From: Candidatus Zixiibacteriota bacterium
GTDB lineage: Bacteria > Zixibacteria > MSB-5A5 > GN15 > FEB-12
Direction: 5' to 3'
NCBI GenBank assembly: GCA_030591625.1
Contig: JAUVAR010000191.1
Location: 1 to 5,610 of the forward strand
DNA length: 5,610 nt
Both the position numbers and the translations under genes were made by a program. The notes under the pieces were generated by a model, which worked only from the letters and a program-made list of their open reading frames with translations, was not told where the DNA came from and did no database searches. Within the stretch, counting starts at the first letter, position 1. Each line of letters begins with the position of its first letter. Positions 1-5,300 of this stretch are shown here, in pieces.

Positions 1-395
1 ATTGTTGGACAATTATCACACGCATCTCCAAATCCATCACTATCTGAATCTTCCTGATTTGGATTATAAACTGTAGGACAGATATCGCAATCGTCACCAA
101 CACCATCACCATCAGAATCTAACTGATTAGGGTTAGCATCGGCAGGACAATTATCACAAGCATCACCAACACCATCACCATCAGAGTCGGTCTGGTTTGG
201 ATCATAATCATCGGGACAAATATCACAATCATCACCAACACCATCACCATCAGAATCGGACTGATTGGGGTTAGCGTCGGTTGGACAATTATCGCACTCA
301 TCACCATAACCATCATCGTCTGAGTCGGTTTGATCTATATTGTAGATTGTTGGACAATTGTCACAAGCATCAGGCGTGCCATCACCATCATTATC
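1..395 (-). repeat. Tandem 69-bp coding repeats (thrombospondin type 3 units)
   Basis: Six in-register units of 69 bp (23 codons) run leftward: 395-327, 326-258, 257-189, 188-120, 119-51, and 50 to the edge (partial). Each carries DxDxDG followed by a DxCDxCP core. Units 3 and 5 have DDCDICP, while units 2, 4 and 6 have D(E/A)CDNCP. The array therefore alternates as a 138-bp dimer, and it continues beyond the window. Units 3 to 5 are nearly identical in their first 27 bases, which suggests recent duplication. Confidence 0.93.
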
Positions 396-962
396 TACCG
401 GGTCAGTAGCACAGGAGCTTATGTTCCAACAGTGTGGACCATCCCAGCCAGGGAATATCGTTGAACCTGAAAAGGATGACCATTTCCAGAAGCCACCCGG
501 TAAGGTAAAACTTGAATCAACACAGAGTGTTGTGCCGGAAGTTCCCGGGTCGGGACGAAACAGAATTTTTACAGCTACATCATCATAGCCAGGGGGAAGT
601 CCCTGATTGGGACCAAAAACAAAGCCTCCAAAATGAACCGAGTCGGCACCTGAACCATCGCAACTGAAACAGTTTGCAAAAAATGTAGTGAACAATGCTC
701 TAAACGGAGTTGTTGGTTCACCACTGAAATTTGACCAGGTTGCACCATCCGGGCTATAAACACGAAAACCATTACTTACATTGTAGTAATCGGAAGTCGG
801 GTTTTCAAAACGAAGATGAACGACCACGTCAGCATCGGGCAGAAGCATTGTTCCGCTATAAAGACCATCAACATGATCCAAGCTGACTGATTGTGAGGCT
901 GTTAGCTGCGGGAATGCAACTAAAAGACATACGAGACCAAGTACACTACGCAGTACCTTCAT
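1..962 (-). CDS. Secreted thrombospondin type 3 repeat protein, N-terminal part (runs off the left edge)
   Basis: An uninterrupted frame of 320 codons starts at ATG 962-960 and continues past position 1, so the C-terminus is missing. The start is supported by GGAGG (967-971) 4 nt upstream and by a signal peptide: positively charged MKVLR, a hydrophobic stretch to about residue 20, and a probable cleavage near TAS-QS (residues 21-25). Residues 26-185 form a globular-looking region with five cysteines (C98, C101 as CFSC, C147, C178, C184) and many aromatics; I do not recognise it as a named domain. From residue 190 there are six 23-residue units of the type DSDGDGVGDxCDNCPxxxNPNQ. These are thrombospondin type 3 repeats, known to bind calcium through their aspartates and to form disulfides. 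Family knowledge points to an extracellular or cell-surface protein whose stalk is stiffened by calcium. The function of the N-terminal region, and whether a sorting or dockerin domain follows, cannot be seen. It is probably transcribed alone from a promoter near 1123-1150. Confidence 0.93.
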   Translation of the reverse strand, partial: MKVLRSVLGLVCLLVAFPQLTASQSVSLDHVDGLYSGTMLLPDADVVVHLRFENPTSDYYNVSNGFRVYSPDGATWSNFSGEPTTPFRALFTTFFANCFSCDGSGADSVHFGGFVFGPNQGLPPGYDDVAVKILFRPDPGTSGTTLCVDSSFTLPGGFWKWSSFSGSTIFPGWDGPHCWNISSCATDPVDNDGDGTPDACDNCPTIYNIDQTDSDDDGYGDECDNCPTDANPNQSDSDGDGVGDDCDICPDDYDPNQTDSDGDGVGDACDNCPADANPNQLDSDGDGVGDDCDICPTVYNPNQEDSDSDGFGDACDNCPT

Positions 963-982
963 AATCCCTCCAAAGGTTGGCG

Positions 983-1014
983 GTTAACGGAGTGAAATCC
1001 TAAAGCTCGTTAAC
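983..1014 (-). promoter_or_regulatory. Hairpin in the leader of the type 3 repeat gene
   Basis: GTTAAC at 983-988 and GTTAAC at 1009-1014 form an inverted repeat. It extends inward by GAG/CTC across one bulged G, giving about nine pairs around a 13-nt loop. It lies 11 nt upstream of the Shine-Dalgarno sequence at 967-971. It could be a transcript hairpin affecting mRNA stability or translation, or a DNA operator. It matches no riboswitch class I know. Confidence 0.4.
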
Positions 1015-1122
1015 AATTTTGTTTATAAAGTTGTCCTCGTCCAAAATATGATGTGCCTGACAAGACAAAAAAAGAAGATACGTGCAGGAACGTGCAGAGT
1101 GTGCTGTCTGCCATGCTTAGTA

Positions 1123-1150
1123 AATATAATATTTATTCTGCTCTAAGCAA
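1123..1150 (-). promoter_or_regulatory. Candidate promoter of the type 3 repeat gene, framed by an inverted repeat
   Basis: On the minus strand TTGCTT (1150-1145) and TATATT (1128-1123) are separated by 16 nt, a plausible sigma-70-like -35/-10 pair. This would give a leader of roughly 150 nt before the ATG at 962. A 7-bp inverted repeat, TGCTTAG (1114-1120) and CTAAGCA (1143-1149), overlaps the -35 box and sits just past the -10 box, an arrangement suited to a repressor. The area is very AT-rich, so a chance match is possible. The rest of the 963-1284 gap holds the leader hairpin, a tandem ACGTGCAG (1080-1087 and 1090-1097) and the terminator of the next gene. Confidence 0.35.
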
Positions 1151-1206
1151 GTGAAATATTGCCACAAACATAGATTTTATATATTGTGTGACACAGCAAA
1201 TCTCAC

Positions 1207-1240
1207 AAAAAAAACGCCGACACTATAATGTGGCGGCGTT
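1207..1240 (-). terminator. Rho-independent terminator of the small exported protein gene
   Basis: AACGCCG (1213-1219) pairs with CGGCGTT (1234-1240). Inside this, after one A-G mismatch, CAC pairs with GTG around the 6-nt loop TATAAT. On the minus strand the hairpin runs into eight consecutive T (1214-1207). It lies about 45 nt past the stop codon at 1285 and points the right way to end that transcript. It also separates that gene from the type 3 repeat gene. Confidence 0.88.
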
Positions 1241-1284
1241 AACCAAGAAGGGATCAACTACAAGGAGAGAAATTTTCTATACGC

Positions 1285-1863
1285 TTAGTTGTCCTGTTTA
1301 CTGGTTGGTATTGTTGACTTTAAGGATTCATTTTCAGCAAATTTAATTTTTGGCATCTTCAATTGTTTTCGAAGAAGATCAATATAATCGCTTAACAGGC
1401 GGTACTTATTACTAAATGCTTCTGTGCGTGAGAATGAAATTGATAAGTGTTCTTTGACATTCAATACAGAAAGCGAGTGTTGAAATTTCTTGTCAGGCTC
1501 GTGTTTTGTTATCACCCTTCCAGATTCTGTTTTGGTCTCTTTACTATTTTTCATAGAAGACTGGCGCGCCAAATGACGAACTGTCCGACGAGAATCATCC
1601 AAATCTACTTTAAGAATACTATTGATTTTTTCTTCCCACATTGCTGCTTTCTTCATGTCGCCCTTTAAGATAGCATCATGCCAAAGATCGCAGGTATGGG
1701 CAAGATGATCCAAAGTTATTTCAATGTCAGTCAATGTTTGGGGGTATTCTTTCTGTTCCGGTCCAAGCTCTCTTTTACCGGGCAGATTTCCTGCAACTAC
1801 GCTTCCCAGTAATGAGATCCCTAAAAATAGTACTGAAACTATAGTGAGTTTTTTTAAGAACAT
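1285..1863 (-). CDS. Small exported protein of unknown function
   Basis: 192 residues; I do not recognise the family. The start is supported by GGGAG (1869-1873) 5 nt before the ATG and by a clear signal peptide: MFLKK, a hydrophobic core to about residue 22, then VVA-G with likely cleavage after A24. No lipobox cysteine is present, so a soluble periplasmic or secreted protein is expected. The mature part is about 168 residues, strongly charged and mostly helical in appearance. One segment (45-85) contains LDHLAHTCDLW and KGDMKKAAMWEEKI, resembling a helical hairpin. A lysine- and serine-rich linker follows (about 103-126), then a second predicted helical segment (145-170) with LLSDYIDLLRKQLKMPK. 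The only cysteine after the signal is C58, so no internal disulfide is possible. It is a single-gene unit, with its own terminator at 1207-1240 and 187 bp between it and the upstream TPR gene. No function can be assigned. Confidence 0.85.
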   Translation of the reverse strand: MFLKKLTIVSVLFLGISLLGSVVAGNLPGKRELGPEQKEYPQTLTDIEITLDHLAHTCDLWHDAILKGDMKKAAMWEEKINSILKVDLDDSRRTVRHLARQSSMKNSKETKTESGRVITKHEPDKKFQHSLSVLNVKEHLSISFSRTEAFSNKYRLLSDYIDLLRKQLKMPKIKFAENESLKSTIPTSKQDN

Positions 1864-1883
1864 AGTATCTCCCTGATCGATTT

Positions 1884-1915
1884 AGATTGTTTCTACCCAA
1901 GAGAGAAACAAATCT
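1884..1915 (-). promoter_or_regulatory. Inverted repeat in the leader of the small exported protein gene
   Basis: AGATT+GTTTCT (1884-1894) pairs with AGAAAC+AATCT (1904-1915), giving 11 base pairs with one bulged A at 1910 and a 9-nt loop. It ends about 20 nt upstream of the ATG at 1863, between the Shine-Dalgarno sequence and the upstream gene. It may be a leader hairpin or a protein-binding palindrome. There is no T tract on the minus-strand side, so it is not a terminator. Confidence 0.45.
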
Positions 1916-1992
1916 GATGCCAGACAGTAATCGCCTGTGGTTCAGTGACTTAATAGATGCGTTCGGGATGTTGTCAGGGAGAAAAGGCCTAT

Positions 1993-2014
1993 AGTATGGG
2001 AACTAACCTATACT
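1993..2014. other. Weak inverted repeat after the TPR gene
   Basis: AGTATGGG (1993-2000) and CCTATACT (2007-2014) can pair over eight positions, with one G-T wobble on the plus strand (an A-C mismatch on the minus strand), around a 6-nt loop. It begins 37 nt past the TPR gene's stop codon. On the minus strand it is followed by a short T-rich stretch within GGCCTTTTC. It might help end the TPR transcript but is a poor match to an intrinsic terminator. Confidence 0.25.
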
Positions 2015-2050
2015 TTGGCGGGATTGATCTTATTAAAACAATCCTGTCAG

Positions 2051-3055
2051 CTAATTGATATCATCAGCAGAATCATTTACCATTTTTTGAAAATCTTCGA
2101 TTCTTTTTAATTCTACCTCGATAAGTTGTTTCATGGTATCACCATGTTTGGTGGCTATCTGGTTCAGTTTAAAAAGAACTGTGTCAGACTGAGCGTAGCT
2201 TCCGCTAAGAGCAAATGCTGCCCCCAATGAAATCATAGCTTCCATATTAGTAGAATCATTCTTAACGGCTTTATTAAATAGAATTGCCGCCTGAGCATAG
2301 TTACCATCCAACCGATAAAGATGCCCTAAACTTAAAAGGCAATCATTACATCGAGGATCAATTTCTATCGCTTTAATCAAAGCTGCTCCTGCCGCTTCAT
2401 AGTTACCATTTTTGATTGATGTCGTTCCGAGGAGATAATACAACCTGGCTGTATTACCACCTGCTTTCACAGCTTTCTCATAAAAGAACACAGCGCTGTC
2501 AAACTGCAGGTTTGATGCATACAAGTTAGCAAGATAATATGAATTTTCCCATATCGATGGCTTGATTGACACAGCTTTTTTAAGAGGGATTATACCCTTT
2601 GTATATTCTTTGTTACGCGCATAAGCATTACCAAGATTTGTCAAATAAAGAAGATTCGTAGTATCAATATTGGCTGCTTTCGTGTAAAGCTTGATTGCGG
2701 TTTTGATATCGCCCGCTTCGTCGTAATTAGCCCCCAGATTGTTGCATGTCTCGGCGTCGTTGGGATCAAAATTCAAAGCGCGTTCATACAACATTTTAGC
2801 CCCTTCTTTATTCCCTCTACGCGTCGCAATTACACCAAGCGAACGAATCGCATTCACATTGGCAGAATCAAACTGAAGCACTTTGCGGTAATTTTCTGCA
2901 GCGCGATCTATTCGCCCCATTTTGAATGCTTTGCCTGCTCTGACAAGATATGCTTTCGCTGAGTCAGCTTGAGCAAACAACTCACCTGATCCTATTAGCG
3001 TCAGAGTTAATGTTATCAAAAGTGCTGAATATCGTCGTGTAAAGAAATTTTTCAT
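2051..3055 (-). CDS. Exported TPR-repeat protein (eight contiguous TPRs)
   Basis: 334 residues. A signal peptide is visible: MKNFFTRRYS, a hydrophobic core at about 11-23, and probable cleavage at LFA-QA (residues 27-30), so the protein should be periplasmic or secreted. The rest is an uninterrupted solenoid of eight 34-residue tetratricopeptide repeats in exact register: 33-66, 67-100, 101-134, 135-168, 169-202, 203-236, 237-270 and 271-304. Typical signatures recur, such as NLGxxYxxxGD, AxxxYxKAxxIDP and LGHLYRLDGNY. A 30-residue charged tail ends the protein. TPR superhelices bind peptides or scaffold complexes; nothing here identifies the partner. No Shine-Dalgarno sequence precedes the ATG at 3055, but the signal peptide begins cleanly there and no better start is evident. 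It is separated from rex by the rex terminator, so it probably has its own promoter. Confidence 0.93.
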   Translation of the reverse strand: MKNFFTRRYSALLITLTLTLIGSGELFAQADSAKAYLVRAGKAFKMGRIDRAAENYRKVLQFDSANVNAIRSLGVIATRRGNKEGAKMLYERALNFDPNDAETCNNLGANYDEAGDIKTAIKLYTKAANIDTTNLLYLTNLGNAYARNKEYTKGIIPLKKAVSIKPSIWENSYYLANLYASNLQFDSAVFFYEKAVKAGGNTARLYYLLGTTSIKNGNYEAAGAALIKAIEIDPRCNDCLLSLGHLYRLDGNYAQAAILFNKAVKNDSTNMEAMISLGAAFALSGSYAQSDTVLFKLNQIATKHGDTMKQLIEVELKRIEDFQKMVNDSADDIN

Positions 3056-3068
3056 TATTGTACATTCT

Positions 3069-3096
3069 GTAATAAGTTAATTTGTACTTATGTCGG
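3069..3096 (-). promoter_or_regulatory. Weak candidate promoter of the TPR gene
   Basis: On the minus strand CCGACA (3096-3091) and TATTAC (3074-3069) are 16 nt apart, each matching four of six consensus positions. A start of transcription about 7 nt beyond the -10 box would leave a leader of only some 7 nt before the ATG at 3055, which fits the absence of a Shine-Dalgarno sequence. The assignment is tentative. Confidence 0.22.
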
Positions 3097-3159
3097 AAGG
3101 TTCTCTATTCGTTTTTACCCGTCAAGCTTCTAATCTATCCGAATAATTGTTTTTAATCG

Positions 3160-3194
3160 ATAAATAAAGAAAGCCTGCCGGATGGCAGGCTTTC
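3160..3194 (-). terminator. Rho-independent terminator of rex
   Basis: A perfect 11-bp stem, GAAAGCCTGCC (3169-3179) with GGCAGGCTTTC (3184-3194), closes a 4-nt loop. On the minus strand it runs into TTTATTTAT (3168-3160). It lies 60 nt past the rex stop codon. The opposite side has only TTTC, so it is probably directional toward the minus strand. Confidence 0.82.
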
Positions 3195-3210
3195 ACTCTC
3201 ATTAGAGAGT
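3195..3210. repeat. Small hairpin next to the rex terminator
   Basis: ACTCTC (3195-3200) and GAGAGT (3205-3210) form a perfect 6-bp stem around ATTA. It directly abuts the terminator stem, so the two hairpins would stack in the rex 3' untranslated region. Confidence 0.5.
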
Positions 3211-3231
3211 ACCTAAAAAGAGGTAAGATAA

Positions 3232-3249
3232 CTGTTTATCCATAAACAG
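3232..3249. repeat. Hairpin just after the rex stop codon
   Basis: CTGTTTAT (3232-3239) and ATAAACAG (3242-3249) are perfect inverted arms separated by two bases. With a realistic loop the stem is 7 bp. It starts 5 nt past the rex stop codon (3255-3257). It has no T tract and may protect the 3' end or be a DNA-level palindrome. Confidence 0.45.
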
Positions 3250-3254
3250 CTGTT

Positions 3255-3938
3255 TTACAACTTAACTTTCTTTTGAGTATGATTATTGACTATCGCAAAT
3301 GAAAGATACTCAAGTTCCATCGACATATTTTCGTTTCGCAGATAAATATCGTCTGGCACTTTCAAATTTACCGGGGCAAAATTAAGAATCGCCTTTATAC
3401 CTGCTTTCACAATCTCATCAACTATATACTGAGCGACTGTAGCCGGAACGGTAAGAACAACCATTTCGATATTATCTTCTGCCAACTCGGTTGCAAGATT
3501 ATTTATGTCAGAGACGATAATCCCTTTGTGGTTTGATCCAATCTTTCGCTGGTCATTATCAAAGAGCTTAACGATTTGGAAACCTTGTCGGGCGAATTCT
3601 TTATAGCTAACCAAAGCAGAGCCGATATTTCCTATGCCAACCAAAGCTACTCGCCAAACACGGTCAATACCTAAAATTACAGCAATCTCTTTTTTTAAAT
3701 CAGCAACCGGGTAGCCAAGCCCACGAGTTCCAAATGATCCAAAAAATGAGAGGTCTTTTCTTACCTGAGCCGGAGTCAGTTTCTCTCTGCGGGCGAGTAC
3801 TTTAGACGATACAGTTTCGTATCCCTCTTTCTCTAAAAGAGATAGTGCCCTATAATAAAGCGACAGTCTATTAATTGTCGATTCAGATATACGTTTACCG
3901 GACAAGGATTTCGAAGATGTATCTATATCAGTACTCAT
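3255..3938 (-). CDS. rex: Redox-sensing transcriptional repressor Rex
   Basis: 227 residues, close to the usual 210-230. Rex is a homodimeric cytoplasmic repressor that binds DNA when NADH is low relative to NAD+ and is released when NADH rises, controlling fermentation and respiration genes. The N-terminal winged helix spans about residues 17-85: ISESTINRLSLYYRAL, then LTPAQVRKDLSFFGSFG (54-70) and TRGLGYPV, the recognition region typical of the family. The Rossmann NAD(H)-binding domain follows, with VALVGIGNIGSAL (97-109) holding the GxGxxG turn at 101-106, then LFDND (125-129), VLTVPA (161-166) and ILNFAPVNL (184-192). The C-terminal helix that swaps between subunits is at about 205-218. 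The ATG at 3938 gives a 16-residue extension before the conserved ISES; no Shine-Dalgarno sequence is close to it. A Rex-type operator lies 33 nt upstream, implying autoregulation. No redox enzyme gene is adjacent, so its targets are elsewhere. Confidence 0.97.
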   Translation of the reverse strand: MSTDIDTSSKSLSGKRISESTINRLSLYYRALSLLEKEGYETVSSKVLARREKLTPAQVRKDLSFFGSFGTRGLGYPVADLKKEIAVILGIDRVWRVALVGIGNIGSALVSYKEFARQGFQIVKLFDNDQRKIGSNHKGIIVSDINNLATELAEDNIEMVVLTVPATVAQYIVDEIVKAGIKAILNFAPVNLKVPDDIYLRNENMSMELEYLSFAIVNNHTQKKVKL

Positions 3939-3970
3939 AATTAGTCAGATCAAATTTCCTGTTAAATGTA

Positions 3971-3988
3971 ATGTGAAAAGCTTCACAA
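3971..3988. promoter_or_regulatory. Rex operator upstream of rex
   Basis: Read on the minus strand the site is TTGTGAAGCTTTTCACAT; on the plus strand it is ATGTGAAAAGCTTCACAA. The known Rex consensus is TTGTGAA-N4-TTCACAA, usually with A/T in the spacer. All half-site positions match except the final one, and the spacer contains one G and one C. It lies just downstream of the predicted -10 box and across the predicted transcription start of rex, so bound Rex should block its own transcription. Confidence 0.8.
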
Positions 3989-3991
3989 TTG

Positions 3992-4020
3992 AATAAGTCG
4001 CAGAATGAGCAAATTGTCAA
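3992..4020 (-). promoter_or_regulatory. Candidate rex promoter
   Basis: A perfect TTGACA lies on the minus strand at 4020-4015. At 17 nt spacing the -10 position is CTTATT (3997-3992); TATTCA (3995-3990) at 19 nt is an alternative. Both -10 boxes are weak, but the -35 box is ideal and the Rex operator is placed where a repressor of this promoter should be. The expected start near 3985 gives a leader of about 47 nt. Confidence 0.5.
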
Positions 4021-4034
4021 GGGAAAATTAAGAG

Positions 4035-4060
4035 CAAACCAACCCAATCAGGTCATGGTT
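4035..4060 (-). terminator. Possible weak terminator of alr
   Basis: AAACCA (4035-4040) pairs with TGGTTT (4055-4060). After a 2-nt bulge, ACC (4041-4043) pairs with GGT (4050-4052) around CAATCA. On the minus strand the stem is followed by GCTCTTAATTTTCCC, a short interrupted T tract. It starts 35 nt past the alr stop codon. The stem is modest, so read-through into rex is possible. Confidence 0.3.
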
Positions 4061-4095
4061 TCAAACAACTCTCTACTTCAAAAGTCAACCTAGTC

Positions 4096-5250
4096 CTATT
4101 CAACGACTTGGCGTGGCAAATCAGACGAGAGACGTGCTGCCACCTCGTAATGTATAGTCGATGACCAGTCTGCAACCTGCTCAATACTAACCTGTTCGCT
4201 CTTGTCCTGGCCGATCAGAATCGCTGTTTCACCAGCCTTTACACCTTTAATGTCTGTAATATCAGCCATCAAGAGGTTCATGCATATCCGTCCCCGCACA
4301 GGCGAGCGCATCCCTTTTATAATAAGATGAGCTATGTTTGAGAGACGGCGGTCGTAGCCATCACAATATCCTACAGGAATAATAGCGAGCTTCGTTTTGC
4401 TAGTAGTGCGATAGCTACAGCCATATCCAACAAAGCTATCCGCTTCAAGATTTTTTATTTGAGTAATCTTAGCTTTCCAACTAAGCACCGACCAGAAAAG
4501 ATCGTTTTCTCCTCCTGAGAGTCGGTACGACAAATAAGTCTCTTTCGATGGCCAGAGGCCGTATGCCGCAATCCCCGGCCTAACCAAATCGAATCTTGTT
4601 TTGTCAAAAAGTATCATTGCAGCCGAAGCGGCGGCATGACGAATTGTCGGCTTGATTCCGAGCTTAGTCATCATAGCGGTCATTTTATGAAACTTCTTCA
4701 ATTGATAGTCGGCATATTCATGCGCAGTAGTGTCTTCTATATTGGCGAAATGCATCGAGGCGCCATAAGGCTTTTTGATATACTCAAAACTCTTATAAGC
4801 ATTTGCGAATTTTGGTAATTCATCAATAGTAATGCCTTGACGATTCGTACCTGTTTCCAACTTAAGATGAGTTTGTATTTTCTGTTTTCTTCTTTTTGAT
4901 ACAGCGCCAAGTTTTTTAAGGGTTCCGATATCGAAAATAGTCGGCTCCAAATCAAACTCAGGAACTGCATCGAGACAATCGTCCGGAATTGGCCCTAAAA
5001 CTATAATACGCCGTTTCCAGCCAGCTTCACGACAGTCGATTCCTTCACCGAGTGAGTGCACACTCAGATAATCAACATCATTTCTCTCGGCAAGAAGCGA
5101 TACTATTTGAGGCAGGCCATGCCCGTAGGCGTTTGCTTTCACCGAGACGGCAACCTTCTTTCCGGAAGCGAGCCTTACCAGTGAATCTATATTATGATTA
5201 AAAGCTTGGCGCGAAAGCTCAATCCATTGAAGTGGTGATTCTGTTCCCAT
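4096..5250 (-). CDS. alr: Alanine racemase
   Basis: 384 residues, normal for the family. This PLP enzyme interconverts L- and D-alanine in the cytoplasm, supplying D-alanine for peptidoglycan. The N-terminal TIM-barrel domain carries the PLP lysine K38 in VSVKANAYGHG. K130 in THLKLETGTNRQG matches the lysine that is carbamoylated in characterised enzymes, and R137 matches the arginine near the PLP phenol oxygen. VRPGIAAYGL (223-232) supplies the arginine (R224) facing the pyridine nitrogen. In the C-terminal beta domain, Y280 in GYGCSYRT is the second catalytic base, with IPVGYCDGYDRR following, GRICMN at 320-325, and Y368 in HYEV at the phosphate site. Two positions differ from well-studied enzymes: the usual NS after the HxA motif is AS (A208-S209), and the usual MD is MN (N325). 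All catalytic residues remain. The ATG at 5250 has no Shine-Dalgarno sequence but has a TATAAT box 8 nt upstream. Confidence 0.96.
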   Translation of the reverse strand: MGTESPLQWIELSRQAFNHNIDSLVRLASGKKVAVSVKANAYGHGLPQIVSLLAERNDVDYLSVHSLGEGIDCREAGWKRRIIVLGPIPDDCLDAVPEFDLEPTIFDIGTLKKLGAVSKRRKQKIQTHLKLETGTNRQGITIDELPKFANAYKSFEYIKKPYGASMHFANIEDTTAHEYADYQLKKFHKMTAMMTKLGIKPTIRHAAASAAMILFDKTRFDLVRPGIAAYGLWPSKETYLSYRLSGGENDLFWSVLSWKAKITQIKNLEADSFVGYGCSYRTTSKTKLAIIPVGYCDGYDRRLSNIAHLIIKGMRSPVRGRICMNLLMADITDIKGVKAGETAILIGQDKSEQVSIEQVADWSSTIHYEVAARLSSDLPRQVVE

Positions 5251-5258
5251 AGTTAGAT

Positions 5259-5289
5259 ATTATACACTCACGGCTGTCCTAACCAGCAA
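5259..5289 (-). promoter_or_regulatory. alr promoter placing the transcript start at or near the ATG
   Basis: A perfect TATAAT lies on the minus strand at 5264-5259, followed by 8 nt and then the alr ATG at 5250. The best -35 is TTGCTG (5289-5284), at a long 19-nt spacing. If the -10 box is used, transcription starts about 6-7 nt later, one or two bases before the ATG, giving a leaderless or nearly leaderless mRNA. The missing Shine-Dalgarno sequence agrees with this. Confidence 0.55.
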
Positions 5290-5300
5290 AAAGATAGACA

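Noticed and set aside
119..316. Open frame on the minus strand rich in M, V and I
   Set aside because: It is an out-of-frame shadow of the repeat-encoding gene; the low-complexity residues come from the GATGGTGATGGT repeat bases read in another frame.
1..395. CRISPR array
   Set aside because: The regular 69-bp repeats have no unique spacers; they are translated in frame as calcium-binding protein units.
358..588. Plus-strand frame of 76 codons
   Set aside because: It lies antisense within the well-supported type 3 repeat gene and has no ribosome site or recognisable protein features.
575..772. Minus-strand frame of 65 codons
   Set aside because: Out of frame inside the type 3 repeat gene, with no independent support.
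1150..1168. Second Rex-like site upstream of the type 3 repeat gene
   Set aside because: On the minus strand TTGTG and CACTT occur, but the spacing is one base too long and several half-site positions differ from the Rex consensus.
1184..1208. TTGTG...CACAA pair and the palindrome TGTGTGACACA
   Set aside because: The TTGTG/CACAA spacing is far too wide for Rex, and the TGTGA/TCACA spacing does not fit a CRP-type site; probably chance.
1447..1668. Plus-strand frame of 73 codons
   Set aside because: Antisense to the small exported protein gene, whose signal peptide, Shine-Dalgarno sequence and terminator are much better supported.
4636..4970. Two frames, one on each strand, inside alr
   Set aside because: Both overlap the conserved alanine racemase frame and have no features of their own.
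2051..5250. A single operon from alr to the TPR gene
   Set aside because: The gaps are 157 and 199 bp, with a strong terminator after rex and separate promoter-like signals for each gene.
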